Shown in pieces: positions 17,294-27,028 of a DNA stretch of 64,000 nucleotides. Within the stretch, counting starts at the first letter, position 1. Each line of letters starts with the position of its first letter. Origin of the DNA: Chitinophagaceae bacterium C216 (GTDB taxonomy: Bacteria; Bacteroidota; Bacteroidia; Chitinophagales; Chitinophagaceae); assembly GCA_028485475.2 (NCBI GenBank), contig CP144143.1:2976001-3040000 (forward strand), written 5' to 3'. The notes beneath the pieces were generated by a model. That model had not been told where the DNA came from, made no database searches, and saw only the letters and a program-made list of their open reading frames with translations. A program made the position numbers and the translations under genes.

Positions 17294-17742
17294 TCTTTAT
17301 TTTTTGTATCGATGATGATGGTGACAGGACCGTCGTTCAGCAACGCAACTTTCATATCTGCACCAAATACACCTGTTTGAATGGGCTTACCCAAATCTTT
17401 TTCTAACTGCTGAATCATTTTATTATACAAAGGAATAGCTATATCGGGTTTGCTGGCTCTGATATAAGAAGGACGGTTCCCTTTTTTTATCGAAGCATGC
17501 AACGTAAACTGGCTCACCAGCAGCACCTCTCCATTGATATCCTTTACGGAAATATTCATGACCCCGGCATCGTCATTAAAAATACGTAGCTGCGTTATTT
17601 TCTGACTTAACCAGGCAATATCTTCATCGTTATCGGCATCCTCAATCCCCAGCAATATCAGTAACCCCTGCTCTATGGAAGCATGAAGTTGGCCATCAAT
17701 CGTAACAGATGCTTTTTGCACTCTTTGTACTACCGCTCGCAT
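17290..17742 (-). CDS. dtd: D-aminoacyl-tRNA deacylase
   Basis: Removes D-amino acids mistakenly attached to tRNA. Length 150 aa, typical for the homodimeric DTD. Family motifs: MRAVVQRV at the N-terminus, SQFTLHA at 77-83, KGNRPSY at 87-93 and the cross-subunit GPVT at 138-141 that rejects L-amino acids. The 3' end overlaps mazG-like by 4 bases (ATGA-type coupling). It is divergent from arfB at 17799, another translation quality-control gene. Confidence 0.95.
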   Translation of the reverse strand: MRAVVQRVQKASVTIDGQLHASIEQGLLILLGIEDADNDEDIAWLSQKITQLRIFNDDAGVMNISVKDINGEVLLVSQFTLHASIKKGNRPSYIRASKPDIAIPLYNKMIQQLEKDLGKPIQTGVFGADMKVALLNDGPVTIIIDTKNKE

Positions 17743-17798
17743 AAGGATTTTTTATACACTTCAAAAATAAAATCTAATTTAGAGTGATAAAATTAATA

Positions 17799-18203
17799 AT
17801 GGATGTATCGCGCGAAATAATTTTTAAAACCACTCGCAGCAGTGGTAAAGGCGGACAAAATGTAAACAAAGTAGAAACCGCCGTGGTGGCTTATTTTGAC
17901 ATCACTGCATCCTCACTGCTTACACCTGAGCAAAAGTCACGTGTATACCACAGATTAAGTACACGCATTAATGCCAATGGAGTATTGCAGGTAAGATCCA
18001 AAAGCCATCGCACGCAACTAGAAAACAAAGAAGATGCCGTCAGAAAGATAAATGCACTTGTCGTTCAGGCCTTACAGGTGAGAAAGCCACGTATTGCTAC
18101 TACCGCTACCCGTGCATCCATTGAAAAAAGAATTGAACGTAAAAAGAAAGAAAGCGTTAAGAAAAGTTTTCGAAGGAAAATAGATAAAAACAATCTCGAA
18201 TAA
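17799..18203 (+). CDS. arfB: Ribosome-rescue peptidyl-tRNA hydrolase ArfB
   Basis: A 134 aa release-factor-like protein that frees stalled ribosomes. The catalytic GGQ is at residues 18-20 in SSGKGGQNVNKV, followed by the RF-1 domain core, and ends with a very basic tail (KKKESVKKSFRRK) that enters the empty mRNA channel. The ATG at 17799 matches the family start; a GTG at 17784 would add five residues. It is also called YaeJ. It converges with batA, with two bases between the stop codons. Confidence 0.94.
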   Translation: MDVSREIIFKTTRSSGKGGQNVNKVETAVVAYFDITASSLLTPEQKSRVYHRLSTRINANGVLQVRSKSHRTQLENKEDAVRKINALVVQALQVRKPRIATTATRASIEKRIERKKKESVKKSFRRKIDKNNLE

Positions 18204-18205
18204 TA

Positions 18206-19219
18206 TCAAGGAAAGGTCTTAAATATCGTAAAGCGTAATAGAAGCTCTATAAACAATAGCCCCAGCGCCAACAATACAAACGGAATAAACATCTCCTCAA
18301 TCTCTTTATATCTGATAATTTCTACCTTCGATTTTTCCAGCTGATCGATTTCTGAATAAATAGCCTGTAGTGAGGCTTTATCCGTAGCCCGAAAATACTT
18401 ACCACCTGTCTCCGAAGCTATACGCGTTAAGAGTGTTTCATCAATATCATTTCTTACAGTGTTGCCTGCATTATCTTTTACCACTTGCTCTATCATAAAC
18501 TCTGTCGAGCCCAGACCAATACAATACACCTTTACATTTTCTGCCTTAGCAATCTCAGTTGCTGTATAAGGATCAATGATTCTTGTAACCGGCGCCTCTT
18601 CTTTTCCATCAGTAAGCAAAATAACCACTCGACTTTTACTACTTCCCTTACTCACTCTATTTACTGCCATAGCTAGCCCTTCTCCTATCAATGTTCCATC
18701 GGCAAGATAGCCTCCATCTTTAATCTTAAGACTTTGCAACTGCGTCAAAAGAGTATTTTTATCGGAAGTAATAGGGCATTTAGTAAAACTTTCACCGCCG
18801 AAAATCACTAACCCTATTCTATCTACCGGTCTGCTTTTCACAAATTCTGCCGCTACTTCCTTAGCTACCTGAAAGCGCGAAGGCTTAATATCGTTAGTGA
18901 GCATACTCGCACTTACATCCATACATAACACTATATCGATCCCCTCTCCTTCCGCATGGGTTTGATCGGTCTGATGTTGCGGTCTGGCTAATGCCATAAT
19001 CAGGCATATCAAAGCCAGTATGCGCAATACAAAAGGTAGATGTCTGAAATTAGTTTTAAATGTAGAAGGCGTATTTACATTTACTGCGGAAGTAAGCAAA
19101 GCCGCCTTATGATTTCTTTCGTTTCTGATATAACGGGCGATTAAAAAAGGTATCAACCCCAACAGAATAAAATTCTCGGGCCATACGAAAACAATATTTT
19201 TTAACCATTCGTATATCAT
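18206..19219 (-). CDS. batA: BatA-like von Willebrand factor A membrane protein
   Basis: A 337 aa protein with two N-terminal membrane helices (about 17-30 and 62-78), a VWA domain whose metal site reads DVSAS at 101-105 followed by the later TDGK motif, and a C-terminal helix (about 311-330). This is the BatA layout from the Bacteroidota Bat (aerotolerance) cluster, where VWA proteins work with the MoxR ATPase in the envelope. It is the last gene of the cluster here: batB and the TPR batC are absent, and arfB converges on it. Role in stress response is inferred from the family. Confidence 0.9.
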   Translation of the reverse strand: MIYEWLKNIVFVWPENFILLGLIPFLIARYIRNERNHKAALLTSAVNVNTPSTFKTNFRHLPFVLRILALICLIMALARPQHQTDQTHAEGEGIDIVLCMDVSASMLTNDIKPSRFQVAKEVAAEFVKSRPVDRIGLVIFGGESFTKCPITSDKNTLLTQLQSLKIKDGGYLADGTLIGEGLAMAVNRVSKGSSKSRVVILLTDGKEEAPVTRIIDPYTATEIAKAENVKVYCIGLGSTEFMIEQVVKDNAGNTVRNDIDETLLTRIASETGGKYFRATDKASLQAIYSEIDQLEKSKVEIIRYKEIEEMFIPFVLLALGLLFIELLLRFTIFKTFP

Positions 19220-19254
19220 GTCGCTAATTGACCTTTTTATAATCGCATCTCCAG

Positions 19255-20211
19255 TTAGACAGATTTAATAAGTTGTGGATTTTTGTTCAATACATCCTCT
19301 AGGTAATGCACGGCACCTTCAATTACTTCATATGCAGACAGGGCTTCACTTTTTTGCGGCATATACTTTGCAAATTTTACAAAATCGCACATATACATTA
19401 CCTGTACCAAACTGTCGTATCTTATTTCATCACGGAATAAGGGCTGCAGTTTTTGCGCCAGATCTGTAGAAGTATGCTGCAACGAGCTGATTCCAGTTCT
19501 TTCCAGCACATAAGCTCTGAATATTTCTATCAATTGTTCGTAATATCCTTTTTCATGTATATGCGATGTTTTAAGCTCCTTCAAATTTCTTAGCGCTTTT
19601 GCATAAGCCGATTCGGTGGATTTTTTTACAGGTTTTGCTTGTTGCGGTCGCTCTCCGGTGATCCAGTATATCAGCAACACCAGTACTATCAAAAAGATGA
19701 CAATAGGATACCACCATCTTTCCTGCGAAGGATCCATTCTGAATGACACATCCAGTACATCCTGCACATCGTGATAGGGTTGCGTGGGATCAAAATCCTC
19801 TGTAAATACAACATCGATTAGAATACTATTTGTCTTTACAAACGGACGAAAAGTAAAAGACGGAATTACCCATTGTCCAGAATCGAAACTAGTGAGCTGA
19901 TAATATTGTTTGAAAATAGAGGTATCCCCTTTTTGTATTGTTCGGATACTATCTTTTATTAGAAACTCAAAATGCGGAATACTATCTACCTTGAATGGAT
20001 CAAAGGGCGCATTATTCAAAGTTTTTATTTCCAAGGTTAACCATAAAGGCTCTCCCAAGAGAATCCGGTTTTTATCGGTACTGGCATTGACGCCTACTAC
20101 CTGACCCTGAACAGTTAATACCATCAGGGACATCAACATCAAAAAAAATTTGATTGCATGTGTCCTGAGAAAATATATTAAGTCAACAATATTCAATTTA
20201 CATCCCTTCAA
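19255..20211 (-). CDS. BatD-like membrane protein of the MoxR/Bat cluster
   Basis: A 318 aa protein with a signal segment (about residues 20-37, ending near VQGQ), a beta-rich periplasmic domain (VNASTDKNRILLGEPLWLTLEIKT resembles BatD/oxygen-tolerance repeats), one membrane helix near 171-186 and a cytoplasmic helical tail. The gene lies between DUF58 and batA, as in many Bacteroidota. The start at 20211 is uncertain since a TTG 15 bases later would also serve. Proposed to be a structural partner of BatA; no enzymatic motif is seen. Confidence 0.75.
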   Translation of the reverse strand: MKGCKLNIVDLIYFLRTHAIKFFLMLMSLMVLTVQGQVVGVNASTDKNRILLGEPLWLTLEIKTLNNAPFDPFKVDSIPHFEFLIKDSIRTIQKGDTSIFKQYYQLTSFDSGQWVIPSFTFRPFVKTNSILIDVVFTEDFDPTQPYHDVQDVLDVSFRMDPSQERWWYPIVIFLIVLVLLIYWITGERPQQAKPVKKSTESAYAKALRNLKELKTSHIHEKGYYEQLIEIFRAYVLERTGISSLQHTSTDLAQKLQPLFRDEIRYDSLVQVMYMCDFVKFAKYMPQKSEALSAYEVIEGAVHYLEDVLNKNPQLIKSV

Positions 20212-20233
20212 TCCTGTAAGCTTTAAATATTCC

Positions 20234-21109
20234 TTATCTGATTCTGCTCCTAAAAAATCGCTGAAGTACCGTCACATAATCATCGCCCGTTTGTATATGC
20301 AACAGATCGCATCCGGCTTTTTTAAAAACATTCACACAATAGTCTGTGGCAGCAAAAAAGTTCTCTTCATACTTTCTTCTTACATAAGCATTACTAGTAT
20401 CTATCCATTGGGCTGCACCGGTTTCGGCATCCAACATCTGAATCAAGCCAGCATTAGGCAATTCCTTATCCATCTGATCATAAATCTTTATACCAATCAG
20501 ATCATGCTTCTTTCCTGCAACACGTAATGCATCTTCGTATCCCCTATCAATAAAATCGCCCAATACGAAAGCAATGCTGGACTGCTTAATGGCATTGGTA
20601 AAATATTTCAGCGCAGCACCCATATGGGTACCTCTCCCTTTTGATTCTAATGCCAGCACTTCTCTCACTATATACAACGCATGTTGTCTGCCCTTTTTGG
20701 GAGGAATATATTTTTCTACCCTATCACTGTAAAAGACGGCTCCTACTTTATCTCCGTTGCTTACCGCTGAAAACGCCAGCACTGCAGCTATTTCGGTGGC
20801 TACATCGCGCTTACTGCCATAATGCGTTCCAAACAAAGAACTGTTACTCAGATCCACCAACAACATTACTGTTAGCTCGCGCTCTTCCTCAAATACTTTA
20901 CTAAAGGGATGGCCAAATCGGGCTGATACATTCCAGTCGATAAACCGTACATCATCGCCAGGTGCATATTCACGCACTTCTTTAAAGGACATACCTTTTC
21001 CTTTAAATGCACTATGATATTCGCCTGAGAAAAGATCCCGGGCCAGCTTCTTACTTCTGATTTCGAGCTCACGAACTTTTTTAAGTATTTCGGAAGTGGA
21101 ACGCATCAT
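20234..21109 (-). CDS. DUF58 domain protein
   Basis: A 291 aa protein with the DUF58 signature FKEVREYAPGDDVRFIDWNVSAR (residues about 42-64) preceded by SGEYHSAFKGKG, then a VWA-like fold starting LLVDLSNSSLFG, in which the metal-site residues are only partly kept. DUF58 proteins are the constant partners of MoxR ATPases. The start is the first of two ATGs at 21109, 11 bases after the moxR stop, implying co-transcription. Probably cytoplasmic, and acts with MoxR and the membrane VWA protein. Confidence 0.92.
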   Translation of the reverse strand: MMRSTSEILKKVRELEIRSKKLARDLFSGEYHSAFKGKGMSFKEVREYAPGDDVRFIDWNVSARFGHPFSKVFEEERELTVMLLVDLSNSSLFGTHYGSKRDVATEIAAVLAFSAVSNGDKVGAVFYSDRVEKYIPPKKGRQHALYIVREVLALESKGRGTHMGAALKYFTNAIKQSSIAFVLGDFIDRGYEDALRVAGKKHDLIGIKIYDQMDKELPNAGLIQMLDAETGAAQWIDTSNAYVRRKYEENFFAATDYCVNVFKKAGCDLLHIQTGDDYVTVLQRFFRSRIR

Positions 21110-21120
21110 TCATTGGGTGC

Positions 21121-22140
21121 TTAAGGAACGTTCACCTGTCTTAAAATTTCATCAATAATATCTTCTACATTTACATTTTCGGCCTCAGCCTCATATGTAA
21201 GCCCGATGCGATGCCGCAACACATCATGTGCAATACTGCGAATATCTTCGGGTATTACAAATCCTCTTTTATTTAAGAAAGCTTGTGCCTTTCCTGCTAA
21301 AGCCAGATTGATGCTGCCTCTTGGGGAAGCTCCGTAGGAAATAAGAGGCTCTAGTTTTTGGGCCTGATATCGTCCGGGATAGCGGCTGGCAAATACAATA
21401 TCCAGTATGTAACGCTCTACTTTTTCGTCGAGATAAATATCACGCACTAAATCCCGCGCATGTAATACATCCTTTATGTTGACCACAGGTTTTATTTCGG
21501 GAAGCTGTATGGATTGTACGTTGGAACGAAGGATCAGCTGCTCTTCGTGCATCTCGGGATAACGTACAATAACCTTCATCAAAAATCTGTCGGCCTGAGC
21601 TTCGGGTAAAGGATAAGTTCCTTCCTGCTCTAGTGGATTTTGTGTAGCCAGCACTAAAAAAGGTTCTTCCAATTTATAGGTGGTATCGCCAATGGTTACC
21701 TGACGCTCCTGCATAGCCTCCAGCAAAGCCGACTGCACTTTGGCCGGAGCACGATTGATTTCGTCAGCTAAAATAAAATTGGCAAAGATGGGTCCCTTAC
21801 GTACCACAAAATCATTCTCCTGCTGATTATAAATCAATGTGCCGATTACATCTGCAGGCAATAAATCTGGTGTAAACTGTATTCTACTGAAGTTAGCTTG
21901 TATAGCTGTAGCCAACGATTTAATGGTAAGCGTTTTTGCCAATCCCGGCACCCCTTCGAGCAATACGTGTCCATTACTTAAAAGCCCAATCAGTAGTCGG
22001 TCCAACATATGCGACTGGCCTATGATAACATGACCAATTTCCTCCTTCAGCTTATCAGTAAAGGCGCCGGCAATAGCAATTTTTTCATTTAAAATTCTAA
22101 TATCTTCTGCGGTTTTATTCATCATGAGATATGCATTCAA
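21121..22140 (-). CDS. MoxR family AAA+ ATPase
   Basis: A 339 aa AAA+ chaperone-like ATPase. Walker A GVPGLAKT is near residues 64-71 and Walker B ILADEINRAPAKVQ near 125-138, followed by the ALLEAMQERQV sensor block and a C-terminal lid (GASPRGS). MoxR proteins help mature or activate VWA proteins, which fits the downstream batA. The start at 22140 could instead be one of two ATGs 15-18 bases downstream. It begins 17 bases after the nadE stop and seems to be read from the nadE promoter. Confidence 0.95.
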   Translation of the reverse strand: MNAYLMMNKTAEDIRILNEKIAIAGAFTDKLKEEIGHVIIGQSHMLDRLLIGLLSNGHVLLEGVPGLAKTLTIKSLATAIQANFSRIQFTPDLLPADVIGTLIYNQQENDFVVRKGPIFANFILADEINRAPAKVQSALLEAMQERQVTIGDTTYKLEEPFLVLATQNPLEQEGTYPLPEAQADRFLMKVIVRYPEMHEEQLILRSNVQSIQLPEIKPVVNIKDVLHARDLVRDIYLDEKVERYILDIVFASRYPGRYQAQKLEPLISYGASPRGSINLALAGKAQAFLNKRGFVIPEDIRSIAHDVLRHRIGLTYEAEAENVNVEDIIDEILRQVNVP

Positions 22141-22157
22141 GATTTTAATAATGGCTA

Positions 22158-23861
22158 TCAGCTCAAATATTTTGCCACAATAGGCAATCTTCGTCCTACA
22201 CCAAATGCTTTATAGCTGACGCGAATGATAGGGCAAAACTGATTGCGTTTATACTCATTCATGTTTACAAGGCGCAAGATGCGGTTTACGAGCGTTTCAT
22301 CAAATCCTTGCGCTATGAGTTCTTTAGGTCCCTGCCGCTCCTCAATATACTTAAACAAAATAGTATCCAACTCATCATATTCGGGCAGACTGTCGCTGTC
22401 TTTTTGATTGGGCCTTAATTCTGCCGATGGCGCTTTTACTAAAATATGATGAGGTATAACTTCTTTTTCTTTATTAATCAAGCGGGCCAGCGCATACACC
22501 TGAGTTTTATACACATCGCCCAATACACTCAATCCACCGGCCATATCCCCATACAATGTTCCGTAACCGGTTGCCAGCTCACTCTTATTGGATGTATTAA
22601 GCAAAATATAACCGAATTTATTGGCTATAGCCATCAGCAGATTTCCTCGCGTACGACTTTGAATGTTTTCTTCCGCAACGCTAAAAGGCAAGTCCTGAAA
22701 AATAGGTTTTAGCTCGGTGAGGAAGCTGTCATAGATATTTTTAATGGGAATAATATCATAAGGATTTTGAAGATTTTGGCTCAACGCCTCCGCATCACTT
22801 ATGGAGTGAGATGTAGAAAAGTGTGAAGGCATAAGGATGGCACGCACATTTTCCTGGCCCAATGCTTCTACCGCCAACGCCAGTGTTACAGCACTATCAA
22901 TACCTCCACTGGATCCCAAAATAGCCTTAGTGAAACCCATTTTGGAGAAATAATCTCTAATACCCAGTACTAGTGCTGAGCGAATTTCGGCGATATTTTT
23001 TTCATCTTTGAGATACTCCAATACATCCCTACCTGCACTCACTTCCGAAGCTGAGTAATAAATCTTCACCGAATCTTCACTTTGAGGAGAGGTCTCCTTA
23101 ATCAAATCGTCCAATTCAAAAACCCCAAAGTCTTCTTCAAAATATTTCAATTCGGCCACTTGATTACCTGCACTATCATACACCAAACTACCCCCATCAA
23201 ACACAATTTCGGTTTGAGAGCCTACCGTATTACAGTAAAACATCGGCAGTTTATATTTGAGCGTATGAGCTTTGACGATACCGTTGCGCACCACATCCTG
23301 CGCATAATTGTAAGGAGAAGCCGAAAGATTGATGATGACATCAGGCTCAAACTGAATCAGCTTTTCCATTGGCGTAATTCGATATAGGGGATTTTCGCCC
23401 ATGTTCCAGATATCTTCACATATAGTGACCGCTAATTTTTTGCCCTTAAAGGGGACTACGTTCCAATCATATGCAGGCTCAAAATAACGTCCCTCATCAA
23501 ATACATCATAAGTAGGAAGTAATGTTTTATGCACTTCGGCCTTAATTTCTTTTTCATATAACAAATAAGCCGCATTGAATAAGTCCTTTCCTTCGAAATT
23601 AGGGTTTCGAGCAGGAGCACCCACCAGTACGCCAATAGTATCTGCATGTTCTTTTATCGTATCAAGGGCCTGATAGCACTGGTTGATAAAATCATTAAAC
23701 TCCAGAAAATCGCGTGGAGGATAACCGCATACACATAATTCTGAAAATATTACTAAATCGGCACCTTGCTTTTTGGCCTCCTGGATACCGCTGATAATTT
23801 TCTGCACATTTAGATCAAAATTTCCGATATGATAGTTCTGCTGAGCTAATGCTATTTTCAT
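22158..23861 (-). CDS. nadE: Glutamine-dependent NAD+ synthetase
   Basis: Makes NAD+ from deamido-NAD+, ATP and glutamine. Two domains in 567 aa: an N-terminal nitrilase-type glutaminase (catalytic Glu41 in FSELCVCGYPPRD, Lys112 in HKTLLPTYDVF, Cys148 in VTICEDIW) and a C-terminal synthetase with the PP-loop SSGGIDS at 317-323. Both catalytic sets are complete, so it can use glutamine directly. First gene of the nadE-moxR-DUF58-batD-like-batA run. An exact -7 box lies 20 bases upstream. Confidence 0.97.
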   Translation of the reverse strand: MKIALAQQNYHIGNFDLNVQKIISGIQEAKKQGADLVIFSELCVCGYPPRDFLEFNDFINQCYQALDTIKEHADTIGVLVGAPARNPNFEGKDLFNAAYLLYEKEIKAEVHKTLLPTYDVFDEGRYFEPAYDWNVVPFKGKKLAVTICEDIWNMGENPLYRITPMEKLIQFEPDVIINLSASPYNYAQDVVRNGIVKAHTLKYKLPMFYCNTVGSQTEIVFDGGSLVYDSAGNQVAELKYFEEDFGVFELDDLIKETSPQSEDSVKIYYSASEVSAGRDVLEYLKDEKNIAEIRSALVLGIRDYFSKMGFTKAILGSSGGIDSAVTLALAVEALGQENVRAILMPSHFSTSHSISDAEALSQNLQNPYDIIPIKNIYDSFLTELKPIFQDLPFSVAEENIQSRTRGNLLMAIANKFGYILLNTSNKSELATGYGTLYGDMAGGLSVLGDVYKTQVYALARLINKEKEVIPHHILVKAPSAELRPNQKDSDSLPEYDELDTILFKYIEERQGPKELIAQGFDETLVNRILRLVNMNEYKRNQFCPIIRVSYKAFGVGRRLPIVAKYLS

Positions 23862-23880
23862 ATAATCAATTTCCTAGTTA

Positions 23881-23888
23881 CAAATGTA
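23881..23888 (-). promoter_or_regulatory. -7 promoter box for nadE
   Basis: The minus strand reads TACATTTG, an exact match to TAnnTTTG, 20 bases before the nadE ATG. This predicts a leader of about 14 bases. Confidence 0.55.
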
Positions 23889-24009
23889 GTCTTCTACCCT
23901 TAGAAATGAAATAAGTAGGTATTTTTTAACACCTGATGCAAAGCACTTTATTCACACCTAAAATTCATATTATAACTAAAATTTTAGTACTTCATGCCAC
24001 TCTTTCACC

Positions 24010-24017
24010 TACTTTTG
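24010..24017 (+). promoter_or_regulatory. -7 promoter box for the TPR gene
   Basis: TACTTTTG fits TAnnTTTG exactly, 71 bases before the ATG at 24088. A TTTTAG lies near the -33 position. No other gene could use it on this strand. Confidence 0.5.
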
Positions 24018-24087
24018 CATCTTTAGGAACGATCCGTGAAGTTTTCGGCTTACTTTTTGCAATTGTTGTTGTCTAAAAAATAAATAA

Positions 24088-25107
24088 ATGAAAAAAATAT
24101 TCATAGCTAGCTTATTTCTATGCACTTGCGGCTTTGCTTTTGGACAAGGAAATGTAGTCGCAGAGCGTACCAAAGCCAGGAATTTCATGCAATCGGGCGA
24201 TTTAGATAATGCCGTCCTGGTATTAACCAAAGCACAGGAAACCTATAAAGATGATCCCGAACTGCTTAAAGATCTTTCTCTAGCTTATTATTATAAAGGT
24301 GATTACAATAAAGCGTTAGAAACTATCAAAACTGTAATTGCTAGCCCTGACTGCGACGCCATTGCTTATCAAATTGCCGGTAGCATATATAAAGCTCAGG
24401 AGAATTTTAAGGAAGCTGAAAAAATATACAAGGAAGCCCTTAAAGATTTCCCCAAAAGCGGGCCTCTGTATAATGACTACGGAGAACTCCTAGATATCAT
24501 GAAAAACCCCAAAGGCGCTATTGATATGTGGCAGAAAGGGATGCAGGCCGCTCCTTCGTATGGTGGCAACTATTACAACGCGGCTGTTTACTACTATAAA
24601 CAACAGGACGATAAAATCTGGGCTATCATTTACGGCGAAATCTATGCTAACATGGAAAGCCTCAATCCCAGAGCAAATAGTATCAAGAAAATGGTTCTAG
24701 ATGCTTATAAGCAAAAGCTCTTCATTTCCTCTGATCTAGCCGCCGTAGCAGCTAAGGAAAAGAACGAGTTTGCCAAGGCTGTATTAAACACTTTTGCAAA
24801 GCAGTCGGGTATTTCAGCCCAGGGCATCACTCCCGAAAGTTTAGCCATGATTCGTACCCGGTTTATTTTGGATTGGTTTGCGTCCTATGGCGATAAATTC
24901 CCCTTCCGTCTTTTCGAATTTCACCAGCAGCTCATGAAAGACGGATTATTCGAATCTTATAACCAATGGATGTTTGGACCAGTAAACAACCAAGCAGCCT
25001 TTGAAAAATGGGTAAACGAACATAAGGAGGAGTACGATCGATTCACCAATTATCACACTTCAAGAATATTTAAAATGCCGAACGGGCAAGTATATTCTGT
25101 GAAATAA
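24088..25107 (+). CDS. Exported TPR-repeat protein
   Basis: A 339 aa protein with a signal peptide (KKIFIASLFLCTCGFAFGQ) and several tetratricopeptide repeats between residues 25 and 185 (AVLVLTKAQETY, LAYYYKGDYNKALETIKTV, EAEKIYKEALKDFP, AIDMWQKGMQ). The C-terminal half is helical, without repeats, and contains aromatic residues (RLFEFHQQLM, YNQWMFGPVN). Likely a periplasmic protein-interaction scaffold. It is monocistronic: it has its own -7 box and a strong terminator 20 bases downstream. I cannot name a specific family. Confidence 0.83.
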   Translation: MKKIFIASLFLCTCGFAFGQGNVVAERTKARNFMQSGDLDNAVLVLTKAQETYKDDPELLKDLSLAYYYKGDYNKALETIKTVIASPDCDAIAYQIAGSIYKAQENFKEAEKIYKEALKDFPKSGPLYNDYGELLDIMKNPKGAIDMWQKGMQAAPSYGGNYYNAAVYYYKQQDDKIWAIIYGEIYANMESLNPRANSIKKMVLDAYKQKLFISSDLAAVAAKEKNEFAKAVLNTFAKQSGISAQGITPESLAMIRTRFILDWFASYGDKFPFRLFEFHQQLMKDGLFESYNQWMFGPVNNQAAFEKWVNEHKEEYDRFTNYHTSRIFKMPNGQVYSVK

Positions 25108-25127
25108 CATAATATGAAAATATTCAT

Positions 25128-25165
25128 AAGCGCTTATCCGGCAGGGTAAGCGCTTATTATTTTTA
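25128..25165 (+). terminator. Rho-independent terminator after the TPR gene
   Basis: A 12-bp stem (25128-25139 with 25144-25155, one G-T pair) with a GGCA loop is followed by ATTATTTTTAT. Confidence 0.85.
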
Positions 25166-25234
25166 TACTGCTCCGCAACGTGTACATTGAGCTTATTTTT
25201 TTCTTAACTTGTAGACACTTTAAACAATTGACTA

Positions 25235-27019
25235 ATGAATTACCCAACTTACCGATTGTTTGATGCCATATCCTACCAGTTAGAAAACTTCCCTAAATCC
25301 GACGCTCTAAATGCTAAAGAGAACGGACGATGGAGATCTTACAGTACTCAAGAGATCGAGAATTTGGTTAACCGATTTTCAGCCGGCCTCCTCATCCGGG
25401 GCGTAAGCGGTGGCGACTTCACTGCTGAAAATAGCGACAAAATTGCTATCATTAGTGGTAACCGGCCGGAATGGGTGTTTACCGACCTAGCTGTTCAGCA
25501 GACCGGCGCTATTCTCACGCCTATCTATCCCACTACAGCACTACCAGAACTGGAATATATTTTAAATGAATCGCAGGCCAAATACATCTTTGTAAGTAAC
25601 GCCGAACTGGTAGAAAAAGTAAAATCGGTAAATACCCCCTATCTGCAAGGTATCTATACTTTTGATAAAGTAGAAGGCGTACCTCATTACTCGGAATTAC
25701 TGGATCTCGCGGATGACGGCACATTACATACTTTAGAAAAAATAAAACAACAGATACCTAATTCTCATGTGGCCACTATCATTTATACAAGTGGCACTAC
25801 AGGTGTACCCAAAGGAGTAATGCTTACTCATAGCAATATTGTAAGTAATATCTATTTTTCTAAAGCCAGTTTTCCATTCCCTGATCAGCCGCAAACCAAA
25901 ACATTAAGCTTTCTGCCACTCAATCATATTTTCGAAAAAATGATTACTTACCTGTACATGTTCAGTGGTATCAGCATCTATTACGCAGAAAGCTTGGAAA
26001 CCATTGCCGATAATTTAAGAGAAATAAAACCTGATGGATTTACTACCGTTCCCCGTTTGCTGGAAAAGGTATATGAAAAAATTATGGCCAAGGGGAATGC
26101 ACTGACAGGCATCAAAAGGAAACTATTCTTCTGGAGTATTCAACTGGGCATGCAATACGATAATATTAATCCACCCAAGGGGCTCTATAATTTTAAACTC
26201 TCCATTGCCCGAAAACTTGTATTTAAAAAATGGAGAGAAGCCTTGGGAGGAAATATCAGTTTTATTATCACAGGCGGTGCGGCAGCTTCCGAAAAACTTT
26301 TAAGGGTCTTTAATGCTGCGGGCATTCCGGTTTACGAAGGCTATGGACCAACAGAAAATAGTCCCGTAATCTGTGTTAACAGAAAACAAAATAACGACAC
26401 CCGTTATGGAACTGTGGGTCCTGCCATTGAAGGTATTGAAGTAAAACTGGCCGAAGATGGGGAAATACTGGTCAAAGGCCCCTGTGTTATGAAAGGCTAT
26501 TATAAACATCCAGAGCTCACCGCAGAAGTGATCAAAGATGGCTGGCTACATACGGGCGACATCGGCACACTCATCGAAAACCGATTTTTCAAAATAACCG
26601 ACCGCAAAAAAGAACTCTTTAAAACCAGCGGCGGAAAATATGTTGCCCCCCAGCCCATCGAAAACAAAATGAAAGAAAGCAAGTTCATTGAGCAGATTAT
26701 AGTAGTAGGCAGTGAACGCAAATTTGTAGGAGCCTTGATTGTTCCTGCATTTAATGTGGTCAGAGAATGGATGAAAGAAAACAATCTTCCCGAAATGAGC
26801 AACGAAGAAATCGTTAAAAACGATAAAGTGCATGAATTATTCCGCTCAGTACTTGACCATCACAATAAAAGCATCAATAAGGTAGAACAAATTAAAAAAT
26901 TCGTACTACTACCCAAGGAATGGAGTGTAGATGGGGGTGAGATGACACCCAAACTGAGCTTGAGACGAAAAGTAATCTTGGAGAAATACGCTGCAGAAAT
27001 CGAAAGCATCTATCATTAG
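25235..27019 (+). CDS. Long-chain fatty-acid--CoA ligase (AMP-binding)
   Basis: A 594 aa adenylate-forming enzyme that activates fatty acids to acyl-CoA with ATP. The P-loop-like motif is YTSGTTGVPKGV (about residues 184-195), followed by FLPLNHIFEKM, ITGGAAASE, YEGYGPTENSP, the hinge GWLHTGDIGTL (A8 region follows), and the catalytic lysine motif near the C-terminus (GEMTPKLSLRRK). Length and FLPLxHxFE fit the FACL/FadD15-type group. Both flanks carry terminators, so it is a single-gene unit. Chain-length preference unknown. Confidence 0.94.
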   Translation: MNYPTYRLFDAISYQLENFPKSDALNAKENGRWRSYSTQEIENLVNRFSAGLLIRGVSGGDFTAENSDKIAIISGNRPEWVFTDLAVQQTGAILTPIYPTTALPELEYILNESQAKYIFVSNAELVEKVKSVNTPYLQGIYTFDKVEGVPHYSELLDLADDGTLHTLEKIKQQIPNSHVATIIYTSGTTGVPKGVMLTHSNIVSNIYFSKASFPFPDQPQTKTLSFLPLNHIFEKMITYLYMFSGISIYYAESLETIADNLREIKPDGFTTVPRLLEKVYEKIMAKGNALTGIKRKLFFWSIQLGMQYDNINPPKGLYNFKLSIARKLVFKKWREALGGNISFIITGGAAASEKLLRVFNAAGIPVYEGYGPTENSPVICVNRKQNNDTRYGTVGPAIEGIEVKLAEDGEILVKGPCVMKGYYKHPELTAEVIKDGWLHTGDIGTLIENRFFKITDRKKELFKTSGGKYVAPQPIENKMKESKFIEQIIVVGSERKFVGALIVPAFNVVREWMKENNLPEMSNEEIVKNDKVHELFRSVLDHHNKSINKVEQIKKFVLLPKEWSVDGGEMTPKLSLRRKVILEKYAAEIESIYH

Positions 27020-27028
27020 TTTCAAAAT

